From AC-56 sp963702195 (GTDB lineage Bacteria; Actinomycetota; Thermoleophilia; Solirubrobacterales; 70-9): a DNA stretch of 64,000 nt. The notes beneath the pieces are model-generated. The model saw only the letters and a list, made by a program, of their open reading frames with translations, searched no databases and was not told where the DNA came from. Where the stretch lies: NCBI GenBank assembly GCA_963702195.1, contig OY969725.1, positions 3,038,001 to 3,102,000 of the forward strand, in the 5' to 3' direction. Position 1 is the stretch's first letter; every line of letters starts with the position of its first letter. The translations under genes were made by a program, and so were the position numbers. Shown piece by piece: positions 24,688-33,713 of this stretch.

Positions 24688-26199
24688 ATGAAACGCCCGA
24701 TCGTTGCCGTTCCCGCCCTCCTCGCCGCGGCGACGCTGTCACTGCTCGCTCCGGCGGCGGCGAGGGCCGGCGTCTATCGCGCGGTGGTCTGCAACCCGGA
24801 GCTCGGCGCCTTTCACCCGGACGCGATCTTCGCGCGGACCTCCCATCACTACGTCTCCGATGCGTCGTGCGGCGAGGGTCAGGCCGGGCTGGCCGTCCGC
24901 CACGAGGGCAGGAAGACGGGTCACGGACGCTGGGGCGGCTGGTCCGTGCGCGCACCGCGCGGCACCGTCATCTCCCATCTCGGCGTCGGCGCGGCCGGGC
25001 GGCGTGCCGGCGGCCAGGTCCCTCAGCTTCTGACGGCGCCGCTCGCCGGGTCGCTCCAGCCGTTCTCGGTCCCCGATCCCGGCATGGAGCGCTCGCGCTG
25101 GGACGGCCGGGCGAGGGCGTTCGTCGCCAGGCTCGTGTGCGCTCGCGATGGCGGCTGCGGGAAGGGCGAGAAGTCGGGCGTTCGGATCAAGCGCATCTCG
25201 CTGCGCATGGCTGACCGGGTGAGGCCCAGGATCGTGCTGCGCGGCCCGGCGTTCGCCGCCGGAAGCAGGCGCGGGATCCAGGCGATGGAGGCCGTGGCCG
25301 CCGACGTCGGAGCGGGGATCCATCGCTTCCTCCTCCAGGTGAACGGCGAGCCCCTGGCGGCTCACGCCGCCGCATGCCGCGCCGCGAGCGGGCACGCCCT
25401 GCGCCTCAGGCCGTGCCCGCTTCACGCCCGCACCACCTTCGAGGCCGCGACCACCTGGGCGCCGTTCCGCCAGGGGCCGAACACGGTGCGGATCTGCTCG
25501 GTCGACTACGGGCTGGACACGCAGGCGAACCGCGCCTGCGCGGAGCGCCACGTGCGGGTCGACAATCTCTGCCCGATCTCGAGCTCCGGCGCTGGGGCCG
25601 GCCTCGAGGCTCACATCTCTCGCACGCGCTCGGGACATGGGCGGGGAGAGGCGACCGTTCGCGGCCGGCTGCTCACGGCGGCGGGCGCGCCGGTGTCAGG
25701 GGCGCGGGTCTGCGTGGCCACGCGCGTCCCGCTGGCGGGCGCCGCAGAGCACATCGCCGCGACGCCGGTAACCGGGACCGATGGGCGATTCGCCACCGAG
25801 CTCCCCTCCGGCCCCAGCAGGCAGGTCCGCGTTGCCTACTGGTGGAGCGGCAACGGCGTCGCCGAGCGGCGCCTCGACCTGCACGTTCGCGCGCGCCCGC
25901 GGCTGAAGCTCCGCCCGCGCCATGCACTCCACGACGGTCGCCGGGTCCGCTTCAGGGTCCGGCTCCAGGAGCCCGCCGCTCCTCGCCGGTGGGTCCGGAT
26001 ACAGGCGCGATCGGGCAAGCGGTGGGTCGAGGTGAGCAACGGCCGCGCCAATCTCAACGGCACCTACCGCGCCCACTACCGCTTCCATTCGACCTCGGGC
26101 CGCCACCGGTACGCCTTCCGGGCGGTCGTGCCCAGCCAGCGCGGTTACCCGTATCGGGGCGGACACTCGAAGACGCGTCACGTCACGGTGGTCGGTTAG
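24688..26199 (+). CDS. Secreted beta-rich hypothetical protein
   Basis: 503 residues with a clear signal peptide (VPALLAAATLSLLAPAAARA). A Cys-containing N-terminal region follows (VVCNPELGAF; DASCGEGQAG). From about residue 320 there is a carboxypeptidase-regulatory/Ig-like segment (GRLLTAAGAPVSGARVCVAT, VTGTDGRFATELP), then two more beta-rich repeats. A strong ribosome site AGGGAGG precedes ATG 24688. Similar large secreted proteins of unknown role are frequent in Solirubrobacterales, where they are likely surface proteins. Confidence 0.75.
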   Translation: MKRPIVAVPALLAAATLSLLAPAAARAGVYRAVVCNPELGAFHPDAIFARTSHHYVSDASCGEGQAGLAVRHEGRKTGHGRWGGWSVRAPRGTVISHLGVGAAGRRAGGQVPQLLTAPLAGSLQPFSVPDPGMERSRWDGRARAFVARLVCARDGGCGKGEKSGVRIKRISLRMADRVRPRIVLRGPAFAAGSRRGIQAMEAVAADVGAGIHRFLLQVNGEPLAAHAAACRAASGHALRLRPCPLHARTTFEAATTWAPFRQGPNTVRICSVDYGLDTQANRACAERHVRVDNLCPISSSGAGAGLEAHISRTRSGHGRGEATVRGRLLTAAGAPVSGARVCVATRVPLAGAAEHIAATPVTGTDGRFATELPSGPSRQVRVAYWWSGNGVAERRLDLHVRARPRLKLRPRHALHDGRRVRFRVRLQEPAAPRRWVRIQARSGKRWVEVSNGRANLNGTYRAHYRFHSTSGRHRYAFRAVVPSQRGYPYRGGHSKTRHVTVVG

Positions 26200-26236
26200 C
26201 GCCGCGGAGCGCGGATGGTCTTGCGGCTATGGGCCA

Positions 26237-26584
26237 TCAGCCGATCCGTTCGATTATCCGAACCAGGTCGTCGCGCCGGTAGCCGTGGCTGCGCGCGAAT
26301 TCGACCAGCTCCCGAGCCCGGGCCACCACCGCTCCGCGCTCCGGGCTTCCGGCGACGCTGATCCCGCGGCCGCGACGAAACTCCAGCAGGCCCTCGTCGC
26401 GTAGCGTCCGGAGCGCGCGCAGAACCGTGTTGGTGTTGACGCCGATCACCGCCGCGAGGTCTCTCGCCGGCGGTAGGCGCTCGCCCGGCTTGGCCTCGCC
26501 GTCGGCGATCGCACGGCGAATCTCGGCGGCGACCTGCTCATGCAGATCGGCTGAATCGCTCCGGTCGACCTTGACTCCGAGCAT
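26237..26584 (-). CDS. GntR family regulator, YtrA-like
   Basis: 115 residues, the short GntR form: a winged helix (LHEQVAAEIRRAIADGEAKP through GERLPPARDLAAVIGVNTNT) followed by only a short helical tail (RSHGYRRDDLVRIIERI), as in the YtrA subfamily. These regulators usually repress a nearby transport or envelope operon. ATG 26584 was chosen because the conserved fold begins there. The 15-bp palindrome at 26588-26602 lies in the 24-bp gap to the divergent gene and is the likely operator for both. Confidence 0.85.
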   Translation of the reverse strand: MLGVKVDRSDSADLHEQVAAEIRRAIADGEAKPGERLPPARDLAAVIGVNTNTVLRALRTLRDEGLLEFRRGRGISVAGSPERGAVVARARELVEFARSHGYRRDDLVRIIERIG

Positions 26585-26587
26585 GGT

Positions 26588-26602
26588 GCTAGTAATACTA
26601 GC
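26588..26602. promoter_or_regulatory. Perfect palindrome GCTAGTA-A-TACTAGC, probable GntR operator
   Basis: Two 7-bp arms around a single A. It fills most of the 24-bp gap between the divergent starts at 26584 and 26609. AT-rich compared with its surroundings. YtrA-type regulators bind palindromes of this size. Confidence 0.75.
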
Positions 26603-26608
26603 TCTATC

Positions 26609-27400
26609 GTGTCCGTCGAAGCCCCGCCGCAACCCGCCGAGCAGGACGAGCTCGATGCGCTGATCGAGGAGGCGAGGCAGCGGGCATGGCGCCGGCGGGC
26701 CGGCTACTTCGCTTCGGCGGTAGCGGCTGCCCTGGTGGCGGGAGCTGTCTACCTCGCGATCGGGGGCGGCGGGGGTGAGGGAACGTCCGAAGGCGGAGCA
26801 TCGAATGAGCCTGCGGCGACTGCGAGGCAGGGATCGGCCCCGAGCCCCGCGGAGACGGCCTACCGCTGCCCAATCTCAATCAAGGCCCTCAAGCGAAGCA
26901 CCCCGGGAAATGGCATCCCGAGCTGCAGCATCCACTTCTTCGCGACACTTCCAACGGGTTGGCATAACCGGACCAGCCGCGTCTCAGTGCTTCCACCCCG
27001 GCTGGCGAAGGGGATTCCGCTCGGCGGCCCGATCGTGAGCGTCGTGAGCTACGCCAACTTCCCGCTTCCGACGAGTCCGGGTCCGGTGCCCGGGCCGATA
27101 TGGCCGATCCCGACGCCACCCGACGGGCTTGCCGTAGGGATATTTCCCGAGGCGCCAGCCTCTGGAGCGAAAGCAGCCCGTGCGGGCGCCGTCGACCTAC
27201 GTCCAGACGATTTTCAACGGGTGGCCGTTCAGCGGCGTAGATGGCTGGCCCGAAAAAATCTCTACACGGGTGGGTGGCGCTTCGAGGTGCAGGTGCACGT
27301 CGGTGCCGACGGGCCCCAGACGGAATCGCTCGATCAAGCGAACGCGCTCCTTAATTCAATTGAGACGACGCAGCATCTGTGCCCATGCGGGAAACGGTGA
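26609..27400 (+). CDS. Membrane-anchored hypothetical protein, first of a pair
   Basis: 263 residues. The N-terminal cytoplasmic segment EAPPQPAEQDELDALIEEAR is followed by a TM helix (FASAVAAALVAGAVYLAIGG) and an extracellular domain with Pro-rich loops and Cys at SCSIHFF. The same N-terminal module opens the next gene, so the two arose by duplication or module sharing. It probably belongs to the GntR regulon. Codon use in 27150-27260 is less regular, so a small frame error there cannot be excluded. Confidence 0.6.
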   Translation: MSVEAPPQPAEQDELDALIEEARQRAWRRRAGYFASAVAAALVAGAVYLAIGGGGGEGTSEGGASNEPAATARQGSAPSPAETAYRCPISIKALKRSTPGNGIPSCSIHFFATLPTGWHNRTSRVSVLPPRLAKGIPLGGPIVSVVSYANFPLPTSPGPVPGPIWPIPTPPDGLAVGIFPEAPASGAKAARAGAVDLRPDDFQRVAVQRRRWLARKNLYTGGWRFEVQVHVGADGPQTESLDQANALLNSIETTQHLCPCGKR

Positions 27401-27402
27401 GC

Positions 27403-28314
27403 ATGTCCGTTAAAGCTCCACCCCAAGCGCCCGAGCAAGACGAGCTCGAGGCCCTCATCGAGGAGGCTCGCCGCCGGGCCCGCCGGCGTCGCCTCGGCAT
27501 TGCGGGCGTCCTAATGACAGCCGGGCTTGCATCGGCAGCGCTCTATATCGCTCTCGGCGGGGGAGGTGGGAACCGAGCCGGCGAGGCTCTTTCGCAGCGA
27601 CCCGGCACGGCCGCCGGGGTCCAGTACACCCGGACCAAGTCGCTCAGCCTCGGCATCTCCGGGAACTATTCCCAATACCGACCGGTCCTTGTTACCGAAA
27701 CCTGGGTGCGCCCCGACGGCTCGGGTCGCCTGCGGACGACCGAGCTCCCCGCTCGGTGGCCCGGCCCCCGGGATCGCAGGCGAGCCATCGCTGCGAATGA
27801 CGACACCAGCCTCAAGCCGAGTGGGCCCGGTGTGAAGAACCAAGAGCTCGGATCATCATTCGCGTTCGACCAGGCTCTCGGCGCGGGCTCGTTTCCGGTC
27901 ACCGCTCTGCTCTCCGCTGACCCCGCGCAGTTGCGCGACCAGCTCGAAGGGTTCGTCGCCTCTTCTGGCGGCGATCCAAAGAACGTTCGCGTCTTCGAAG
28001 TCGGCTCTGCCGTACTGGGAAAGCCAAACACGCCAGCACCGGTGAGGGCAGCTGCGTTCAAGGTACTGAGCCGGCTCCCTGGCGCGGTTGTCGATCGATC
28101 CGCCACGGATCCGTTGGGCCGCCGGACGATCTCGGCGTCGATGGGCTCCGGCTACACCGGCTCCTACTCCACCGAGACGGTCTACTTCGATCCGAAGACC
28201 TCCCTGGAGTTTGCCTACACCAACCGGCTGTCCCAGCCAGAGCACTTCATCGATTCCAGGCTGCTCAACGAAATGGTTCTGACCAAAGAAAGGACCGTCT
28301 CCTCCGTTCCCTGA
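27403..28314 (+). CDS. Membrane-anchored protein, CU044_5270-like, second of a pair
   Basis: 303 residues: KAPPQAPEQDELEALIEEAR, a TM helix (GIAGVLMTAGLASAALYIAL), and an extracellular domain resembling actinobacterial CU044_5270-type proteins (VLVTETWVRPDGSGRLRTTE; a late YSTETVYFDPKTSLEFAYT). This family often partners sigma factors, but none is nearby. It starts 2 nt after the previous stop and is almost certainly co-transcribed with it. Confidence 0.65.
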   Translation: MSVKAPPQAPEQDELEALIEEARRRARRRRLGIAGVLMTAGLASAALYIALGGGGGNRAGEALSQRPGTAAGVQYTRTKSLSLGISGNYSQYRPVLVTETWVRPDGSGRLRTTELPARWPGPRDRRRAIAANDDTSLKPSGPGVKNQELGSSFAFDQALGAGSFPVTALLSADPAQLRDQLEGFVASSGGDPKNVRVFEVGSAVLGKPNTPAPVRAAAFKVLSRLPGAVVDRSATDPLGRRTISASMGSGYTGSYSTETVYFDPKTSLEFAYTNRLSQPEHFIDSRLLNEMVLTKERTVSSVP

Positions 28315-28414
28315 GAGCCCCCCACCGGACAGACGCCGGGACGGCTTTGCGATGGTGCCCCGGTCTAAAGCGGCCCAGAGCCGTTAGAGCTGGATGAACC
28401 AACTCGCAGGCCGC

Positions 28415-28558
28415 TCACTCGCGCCGCTTCGGCCACAGCTTCGCGAGGCTCAGGGCGGCGTAGACGACGGTGTTGATCGCCACGAACGCGGCCAGGGCCT
28501 GGAACCAGCCCGATTTGAGCAGGTCGGCCGAGAAGAGAATGCCTCCGATGAGGGTCAT
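28415..28558 (-). CDS. 47-residue single-TM protein coupled to glycosyltransferase
   Basis: MTLIGGILFSADLLKSGWFQ, then ALAAFVAINTVVYAALSLAK and the basic end LWPKRRE: one TM helix and a positively charged tail. Its ATG overlaps the TGA of the GT2 gene (ATGA), a strong sign of translational coupling. Probably a small accessory subunit of the glycosyltransferase. Confidence 0.7.
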   Translation of the reverse strand: MTLIGGILFSADLLKSGWFQALAAFVAINTVVYAALSLAKLWPKRRE

Positions 28559-30061
28559 TGCGCAACCGCCTCCGCCTCGCGCGGGACGTAGTTCCAACCC
28601 GCCTTGCGCCCGGCGGCGATGTCGATCAGGGACTTGAGGAAGACGATCTGAAGCATTAGGTCATAGGCGATCTCGATGACGAGTGGCGCCGCAAGCGCCC
28701 TCCCCCGCCAGCCGATCGGCCAGACGGTGCCCACGCGCTCGACCACGAAGATGGAGCCGACGGCGAACCAGACCCATGCGAGCTGGAAGTCGTCCGCCGC
28801 CAGCAGCGTGATCGCCACCAGCAGGAAATAGGCGTTGAGTGCGATCGTCCCGTAGGCGATGCCGATCTGCTGCAGCCAGTAGCGCAGCGTCGCGCGGGTC
28901 AGTCCGTACGCCCCGATGTTCTCCAGCGCACCGCGCTCCCACCGCATCCGCTGCCGCCAGAGCGCCTTCCAGTCGGGCATGACCTCCGTGATGACCCGGC
29001 ACTGCATCGGCGAGACCATCTTCGCTCCCAGGGACTTCAGCGCCAGCGTCATCTCGTTGTCCTCGGTCATCGCGAGGGTGTCGTAGACGCGACCCGGCTC
29101 GCCGGGAATGAGGTGCCCGCGGGAGTCGGCGACCGCCTTCAGCGCGTATGCCCGAAACAGGGACGCGGTGCCGGTGAGCACGAACACCTTTCCGTGACGG
29201 CGGGAGATGTAGCGCTGGTAGCGGGTGAACTCGTTGCGCTGCAGCTGACCGACCAGGCCGTTGCCGTCCTCGCCGTAGAACACGCCGCCCACCGCGATCA
29301 GCTCGGGATCGGCCTCGAGCCGCCCCATGCCCGTCTCCAGAAACTCCGGGACGACGACGGAGTCCGCGTCCATGATCATCACGACGTCGCGCGCCTCGAC
29401 ACCGACGAACAGCTCTGAAAGCGCCTGGTTCAGCGCGCCGGCCTTCTTCTCGGTGTTGTTCACCGTGGTGAAGACCTCCGCCCCGGCGGCGCGCGATGTC
29501 GGCGGTGTCGTCGGTGCAATTGTCGGCAACCACTACGACCCTGTCCGGTCGCCTGGCCTGCCCCCACAGGGGCGCCAGCGACGCCTCGATGGTGAGGCTC
29601 TCGTCGTGAGCCGGCACAAGAACCGTCAGCCTCAACGGCTCGGCTGAGGAGTCCTTGTCCGGCAGCTTGCCGGGCGGTAGGTCGGTGTCCTCGACGAGTC
29701 GGACCGCCGCCGGGCCGAGCGGGGTCAGAAGACGGCTGCGCATCCGGCCCATCCCCGGGGACAAGGGATCGGGTATGCGCCTGTCGCGGGCCAGAACCCG
29801 CAGCCGTGCGGCGGCGTTCAAGGCGGCCAGTCCCATGAAGAGGGCGCCCGCGAACGCGCAATCGCCAAGAATGGGGCTGAGGGTGGGGACGTTGTCGTTT
29901 GAGCCGAGGGGAAGGTGGCCGACGATGTCGTGCGGATGCGCTCGAAGCGCGACCCACGCCGCCACGCCCAGCAGGGCGAGGCTCAAGAGCAGCAGCGCCA
30001 CGAAGAGCCAGCTCAGCCGCGCAACTCGCCGACGTGGTGGGGTCGTATCGCCTGGTGGCAC
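28555..30061 (-). pseudogene. Family 2 glycosyltransferase, membrane-bound, one frameshift
   Basis: N-terminal part (30061 to about 29490): TM segments, then LRLTVLVPAHDESLTIEASL and VVVVADNCTDDTADIARRRG, the GT-A nucleotide-binding start. The continuation (AEVFTTVNNTEKKAGALNQA onward, DADSVVVPEF, MTEDNEMTLAL, RQRMRWERG) is in another frame up to 28555. The family motifs D-x-D, TED and QxxRW (here RQRMRW) are intact, followed by four to five TM helices. At the junction CGCCGGGGCGGAGG carries one extra base, or lacks two, for the reading RRxAEV. Synthases of this type polymerise or transfer sugars at the membrane (cellulose/hyaluronan synthase class). Confidence 0.82.
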
Positions 30062-30137
30062 GGTGATCCTCCTGGTCGCGCGGCCAGCATATCCGCCGGT
30101 TTCCGGCGTCTCATGGCCGCAGCGAAGTGGCGGACGC

Positions 30138-30484
30138 TCAGACGTCGGCGTAGCGAAAGCGGTTCTTCAGCATCAGCACCACGATCACGGATGCCATCCC
30201 CACCGCTCCGAGGATCACGCTGAGCACGATCGTGCCGGCGCCGAGCACTCCGTCTTCCCCGGCCGCGACGTACGCCCAGATCGAGAGCGGCAGGTAGAGG
30301 ACGACCGCCGTGAACAGCCCGGGGTTGGGCCGGCGAGCGGTGACGCTCGGCAGGACGTGGAAGAACGCCGTGTTGATCAAGAGCGCGGCCGGCAGCGAGA
30401 GCGCGAAGGCGGGCGCGCGCCCGCCGACAGCAGCGGCGGCGATGCCGAAGACGATGTCGCGGCGACTAGCAGCACCCAGTCGTT
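30138..30484 (-). pseudogene. HXXEE-domain-like membrane protein, 3' portion, one frameshift
   Basis: MNDWVLLVAA reads in one frame; after about 30455 the frame DIVFGIAAAAVGGRAPAFAL continues, with NTAFFHVLPSVTARRPNPGL and VVLYLPLSIWAYVA, the typical C-terminal part of HXXEE-domain proteins. The N-terminal half with the H-x-x-E-E motif itself is absent, so the gene is shortened as well as frameshifted. Function of the family is unknown. Confidence 0.55.
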
Positions 30485-30489
30485 CATCG

Positions 30490-31218
30490 TCAGCGGTCCG
30501 AGCGACCGCGGCCTTTCGACGGAGGCGCCGAGAAGGACGTTGAATGACTGGTGGGCAGGCGGCCGAGGCTCCCGACGATCAACGCGACGATGCTGACGAG
30601 GTACATCTGCCCCACCAGGGCCTCGATGATCGCGAAGGAGCGCCCGATCTGAAGCTCGGCGACCAGGTCGCCGTAGCCGACGGTCGTGAGAGTCGAGTAG
30701 CTGAAGTACAGGTAGTTGGAGCTGTTGCCGGCCAGCCCGTACTTGAAGAAGGGCGTGGACACCTGGGATCCCACGATCCCGAAGACGAAGGTGAAGATCA
30801 GGCCGATCAGCAGGTAGACGCTCAGCACGCCGATCACAGTCCGGACCGTCACCCGGCTCCTCGTCCTCATGTCGTCGAGCACTCCCGCGCCGATCGCGAC
30901 CGGCGCGAAGGCGATCAGCAGCAGGTTGATGAGCCGTGCGTCGAACTCGCCGAGCGTCGCGAAGCCGGCGAGGGCGATCACCGAGACAGCGACGGCTGCC
31001 GCGATCAAGGCCAGCAGGATCCGGTCCCCGACGCCGTGAATCCGCCCGACGGTCAGGGCGAGGTAGAGCGTCCCGGACTCGAGGACCACGATCACGAGCC
31101 GCGCCCACTCGCTGTCCGACGCGGCCACCTGGAACCCGATCGTCGACAGGATCAGCAGCAGGATCGCCAGATATCGCGCCGTGTCGACGCGGCGGAACGC
31201 GGGGAAGCCGGTGGCCAT
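30490..31218 (-). CDS. Potassium channel family protein
   Basis: About 242 residues with four to five N-terminal hydrophobic segments and a pore-helix module near residue 190: YLYFSYSTLTTVGYGDLVAE holds the K+ selectivity filter TVGYGD. The last TM segment is LVSIVALIVGSLG, with a short basic tail and no RCK domain. Likely a simple tetrameric K+ leak or voltage-like channel. ATG 31218 is used; a perfect 8-bp hairpin (31221-31242) ends 2 nt upstream of it. GTG 31239 is an alternative start that would place the hairpin inside the gene. Confidence 0.85.
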   Translation of the reverse strand: MATGFPAFRRVDTARYLAILLLILSTIGFQVAASDSEWARLVIVVLESGTLYLALTVGRIHGVGDRILLALIAAAVAVSVIALAGFATLGEFDARLINLLLIAFAPVAIGAGVLDDMRTRSRVTVRTVIGVLSVYLLIGLIFTFVFGIVGSQVSTPFFKYGLAGNSSNYLYFSYSTLTTVGYGDLVAELQIGRSFAIIEALVGQMYLVSIVALIVGSLGRLPTSHSTSFSAPPSKGRGRSDR

Positions 31219-31220
31219 GG

Positions 31221-31242
31221 CTCGTGGGACTTCGCCCACGAG
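31221..31242 (-). promoter_or_regulatory. 8-bp hairpin abutting the K+ channel start codon
   Basis: CTCGTGGG at 31221-31228 pairs with CCCACGAG at 31235-31242 around a 6-nt loop. If the start is ATG 31218 the stem covers the ribosome-binding region and could limit translation. Confidence 0.45.
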
Positions 31243-31303
31243 ACGGCCGCCCCTTCCGCTGGCAGGCTTCGCCCGCGCCGGATCTGCCGGGGAGCCCTAC
31301 CCG

Positions 31304-31480
31304 CTAGCTCTTGCCGCTCTTGTCGGCGGGCTCGTCCTCGCCGGTGAGCGAGCCCCTGAGCTCCCGAATTCCGGAGCCGACGGCGCGACCGATGCTGGGA
31401 AGACGGGCCGGCCCGAAGAGGATCAGGACGACGACGGCAATGACCATGAGGTGGATCGGATTCTCGAGACCGCTGAACAC
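31304..31480 (-). CDS. tatA: Sec-independent protein translocase TatA
   Basis: 58 residues. The N-terminal TM helix IHLMVIAVVVLILFGPARLP with the conserved F-G-P and following amphipathic helix SIGRAVGSGIRELRGSL is diagnostic of TatA/TatE. TatA forms the pore of the twin-arginine pathway with TatC. Tat substrates exist in the window, for example the carbonic anhydrase at 52674. The GTG start at 31480 is the first in frame before the helix. tatB/tatC are not nearby. Confidence 0.88.
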   Translation of the reverse strand: MFSGLENPIHLMVIAVVVLILFGPARLPSIGRAVGSGIRELRGSLTGEDEPADKSGKS

Positions 31481-31536
31481 GCCAGGGAATCCTAGACCTC
31501 CGCGGCTCCCGGCTTGACAGCCGCCCGTCCGAGGAC

Positions 31537-32223
31537 CTAGACGAGCCCGACGATTCCCCTCGTGATCAGGAAGGCGGCCGCGATCGAGCAGATGACGATC
31601 GCCACCTCGCGGGCGTGAGCTCGGAGCCAGCGGTTCATGCTCGTGATCAGCCATTGCGTGCGCTCCGGGGCGATGGCGTAGCCGATGAGCGGGATCTCCG
31701 CCCACTGGAACATGATCAGGTTGTAGGCGAGCAGGACGCCGACCGTCTCGGCGGTGCCGATATTGGCCTCGGCGACGTCCTTGAGCGCCACCAGGTACAT
31801 CGCACCGGGAAGGTTGAGGACCATTCCCACCAGGAACGTGAGCCGGACCGAGCCGCGCTGGATCACGCGCTCGGACCACGGCGGACGCTCGCGCTTCACC
31901 TGTTTCGCCTCGCGTCTCGCCTTCATACGCTCGCGCCGCTCCAGGCCCCAATCGCTTGCGAGGAACCAGACCAGAAGCAGCGCGATCGCGCCACCCGCGA
32001 CGTTGACCCACGGGCCGACGGCGTGGTTTGAGCCGCCGACGGCGTTGCCCTCGCGGAGCGCGGTGACGATCCCGTAGCCGACGACCATGCTGGTCAAGAT
32101 CGCCCCCACCAGGTACGCGCCCAGCAGGCGCCTCGGGTCGGGCCGCTGGAGCACGAGGACCACCACGGCGAGAAGGGTCGGGTAGAGCGCCGATAGGAAC
32201 GCCAGCAGGATGACGTCGATCAA
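31537..32223 (-). CDS. GAP family (Sap-like) integral membrane protein
   Basis: About 228 residues with six TM segments (LIDVILLAFLSALYPTLLAV, LLGAYLVGAILTSMVVGYGI, VAGGAIALLLVWFLA, then LVGMVLNLPGAMYLVALKDV and two more). It resembles the GAP family, which in mycobacteria is linked to lipid or sulfolipid export. The TTG start at 32223 is 15 nt from the otsA stop on the same strand, so it is read with the trehalose genes. A role in exporting trehalose-based lipids is a guess from this context. Confidence 0.7.
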   Translation of the reverse strand: MIDVILLAFLSALYPTLLAVVVLVLQRPDPRRLLGAYLVGAILTSMVVGYGIVTALREGNAVGGSNHAVGPWVNVAGGAIALLLVWFLASDWGLERRERMKARREAKQVKRERPPWSERVIQRGSVRLTFLVGMVLNLPGAMYLVALKDVAEANIGTAETVGVLLAYNLIMFQWAEIPLIGYAIAPERTQWLITSMNRWLRAHAREVAIVICSIAAAFLITRGIVGLV

Positions 32224-32237
32224 CTTGTGCTGTCCGC

Positions 32238-33713
32238 TTAGTCGGCCGCGGCCACGGCTGCGCGCTTGGCGCGAATGTCGTCGAGCTGCTCGGAGATCCA
32301 GACCCCGGGGTCGCGCTCGCGCACGATCTCCCGGAGACGCGTGGCACGGATCCTCCGCTCCTCCGGCTCCATCGTCAGCGCGCGATAGATGGTGTCGGCC
32401 TGCTCCTGGATGTCGAACGGGTTGACGGACAGCGTGCAGTCGCCGAGCTCCTCGTGCGCGCCGGTGTTCTCGGACAGCATCACGACGCCGTCGCGCGTGT
32501 TCACCGCCGGCGCCTCCTTCGCGACCAGGTTCATGCCGTCGAAGAGGGAGTTCACGATCAGCAGGTCGAAGTGCTTGTAACGGGCGACCGCCTCGGGGAA
32601 GTTCTCGTAGATCCGGAGGTCGATCGGCATCCAGTCGGTCGTGCCGTGACGGTGGTTGACGACGGCCACCAGCGCCTCGATCCGCTCCAGGTACTCGGCG
32701 TACTCCGGCACGTCGGTCCGTGACGGCTGGAGGTGCGCGATGAAGGTGACCTTCTCGCGGAACTCCGGGTGCTGCTGTAGGAAGGTGTCGAAGGAGGTGA
32801 ACCCCCGCAGGACGTTCTTGGAGAGGTCGGCGCGGTCGACGCGAAGAATCATGTGGTCGCGCCGGCGCCGCAGGATCTCCTGCTCGTAAGCGAGCACCTG
32901 CTCGGACTCCGCGGCGCGGTCGAGCCGCCCCGCGTCGATGCCCAGCGGGTAGGCACGAACCCACGTCTCGCGCCCGGAGTGCAGGACGGCGCCGCGCTCG
33001 TAGTCCACCTCGACCTCCATGAGCTCCCGGCAGCAGGCGAGGAAGTTGCGGCAGTAGGCGGTCGTGTGGAAGCCGATGATGTCGTTGGCGAGCAGGCCCC
33101 TGAAGATCTCCTCGCGCATGCGGCCGGGCAGGATCCGCCAGCTGTCGGGCTGCGACCAGGGGATGTGGACGAAGTGGTGGAGGAGCGCGTCGGGCCGGGC
33201 GTTCCGCACCAGGGCCGGGCACGTGTAGAGGTGGTAGTCGTGGAACATCACGAGCGGGTCGGCCTCGTCCTCGATCGCGGCGAGCACCGACCGCGCGATG
33301 TCCGCGTTCACGGTCTTGTACCCGTAGTCCCAGGCGTCCGCCTCCTCGCGGCGGATGTCCGGCGCGTTGGAGAGATCCCACAGGTAGTGCTGGATGAACC
33401 AGAGGATCGGGTTGGCGATGACGTTGTAGAAGCGGTCGTAGGCGTCGGCGTCACTCTCGACCAGCAGCACCTCGTAGGTGACGCCGTCGAGCTCCTGAGT
33501 GACCGGCTCTCCGCCCGCCTCACGGCTCACCGCGACGTCCTCGTCGGTCATCGCCGACGCGATCCACAGCGCGCCGCGATGGGCCACCAGCCCGCTCAGC
33601 GCGGTGACGAGGCCGCCCCCTCCCCGCCGTACGGTGCGCTCGCCCTCGGGACTCCGCTCGAATTGCGCGGGCCCCCGGTTGGAGACGATCACCAGGCGGG
33701 GATCGTCGCTCAC
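32238..33713 (-). CDS. otsA: Alpha,alpha-trehalose-phosphate synthase (GT20)
   Basis: 491 residues. LVIVSNRGPAQFER and GGGGLVTALSGL form the N-terminal nucleotide-sugar loop; HDYHLYTCPAL, HFVHIPW, DIIGFHT and the C-terminal FDGMNLVAKEAP and LSENTGAHEEL are conserved in OtsA. It makes trehalose-6-phosphate from an NDP-glucose and glucose-6-phosphate. The GTG start overlaps the treT stop as GTGA. No OtsB phosphatase is fused or in the immediate vicinity; the IMPase-like gene upstream might serve. Confidence 0.92.
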   Translation of the reverse strand: MSDDPRLVIVSNRGPAQFERSPEGERTVRRGGGGLVTALSGLVAHRGALWIASAMTDEDVAVSREAGGEPVTQELDGVTYEVLLVESDADAYDRFYNVIANPILWFIQHYLWDLSNAPDIRREEADAWDYGYKTVNADIARSVLAAIEDEADPLVMFHDYHLYTCPALVRNARPDALLHHFVHIPWSQPDSWRILPGRMREEIFRGLLANDIIGFHTTAYCRNFLACCRELMEVEVDYERGAVLHSGRETWVRAYPLGIDAGRLDRAAESEQVLAYEQEILRRRRDHMILRVDRADLSKNVLRGFTSFDTFLQQHPEFREKVTFIAHLQPSRTDVPEYAEYLERIEALVAVVNHRHGTTDWMPIDLRIYENFPEAVARYKHFDLLIVNSLFDGMNLVAKEAPAVNTRDGVVMLSENTGAHEELGDCTLSVNPFDIQEQADTIYRALTMEPEERRIRATRLREIVRERDPGVWISEQLDDIRAKRAAVAAAD

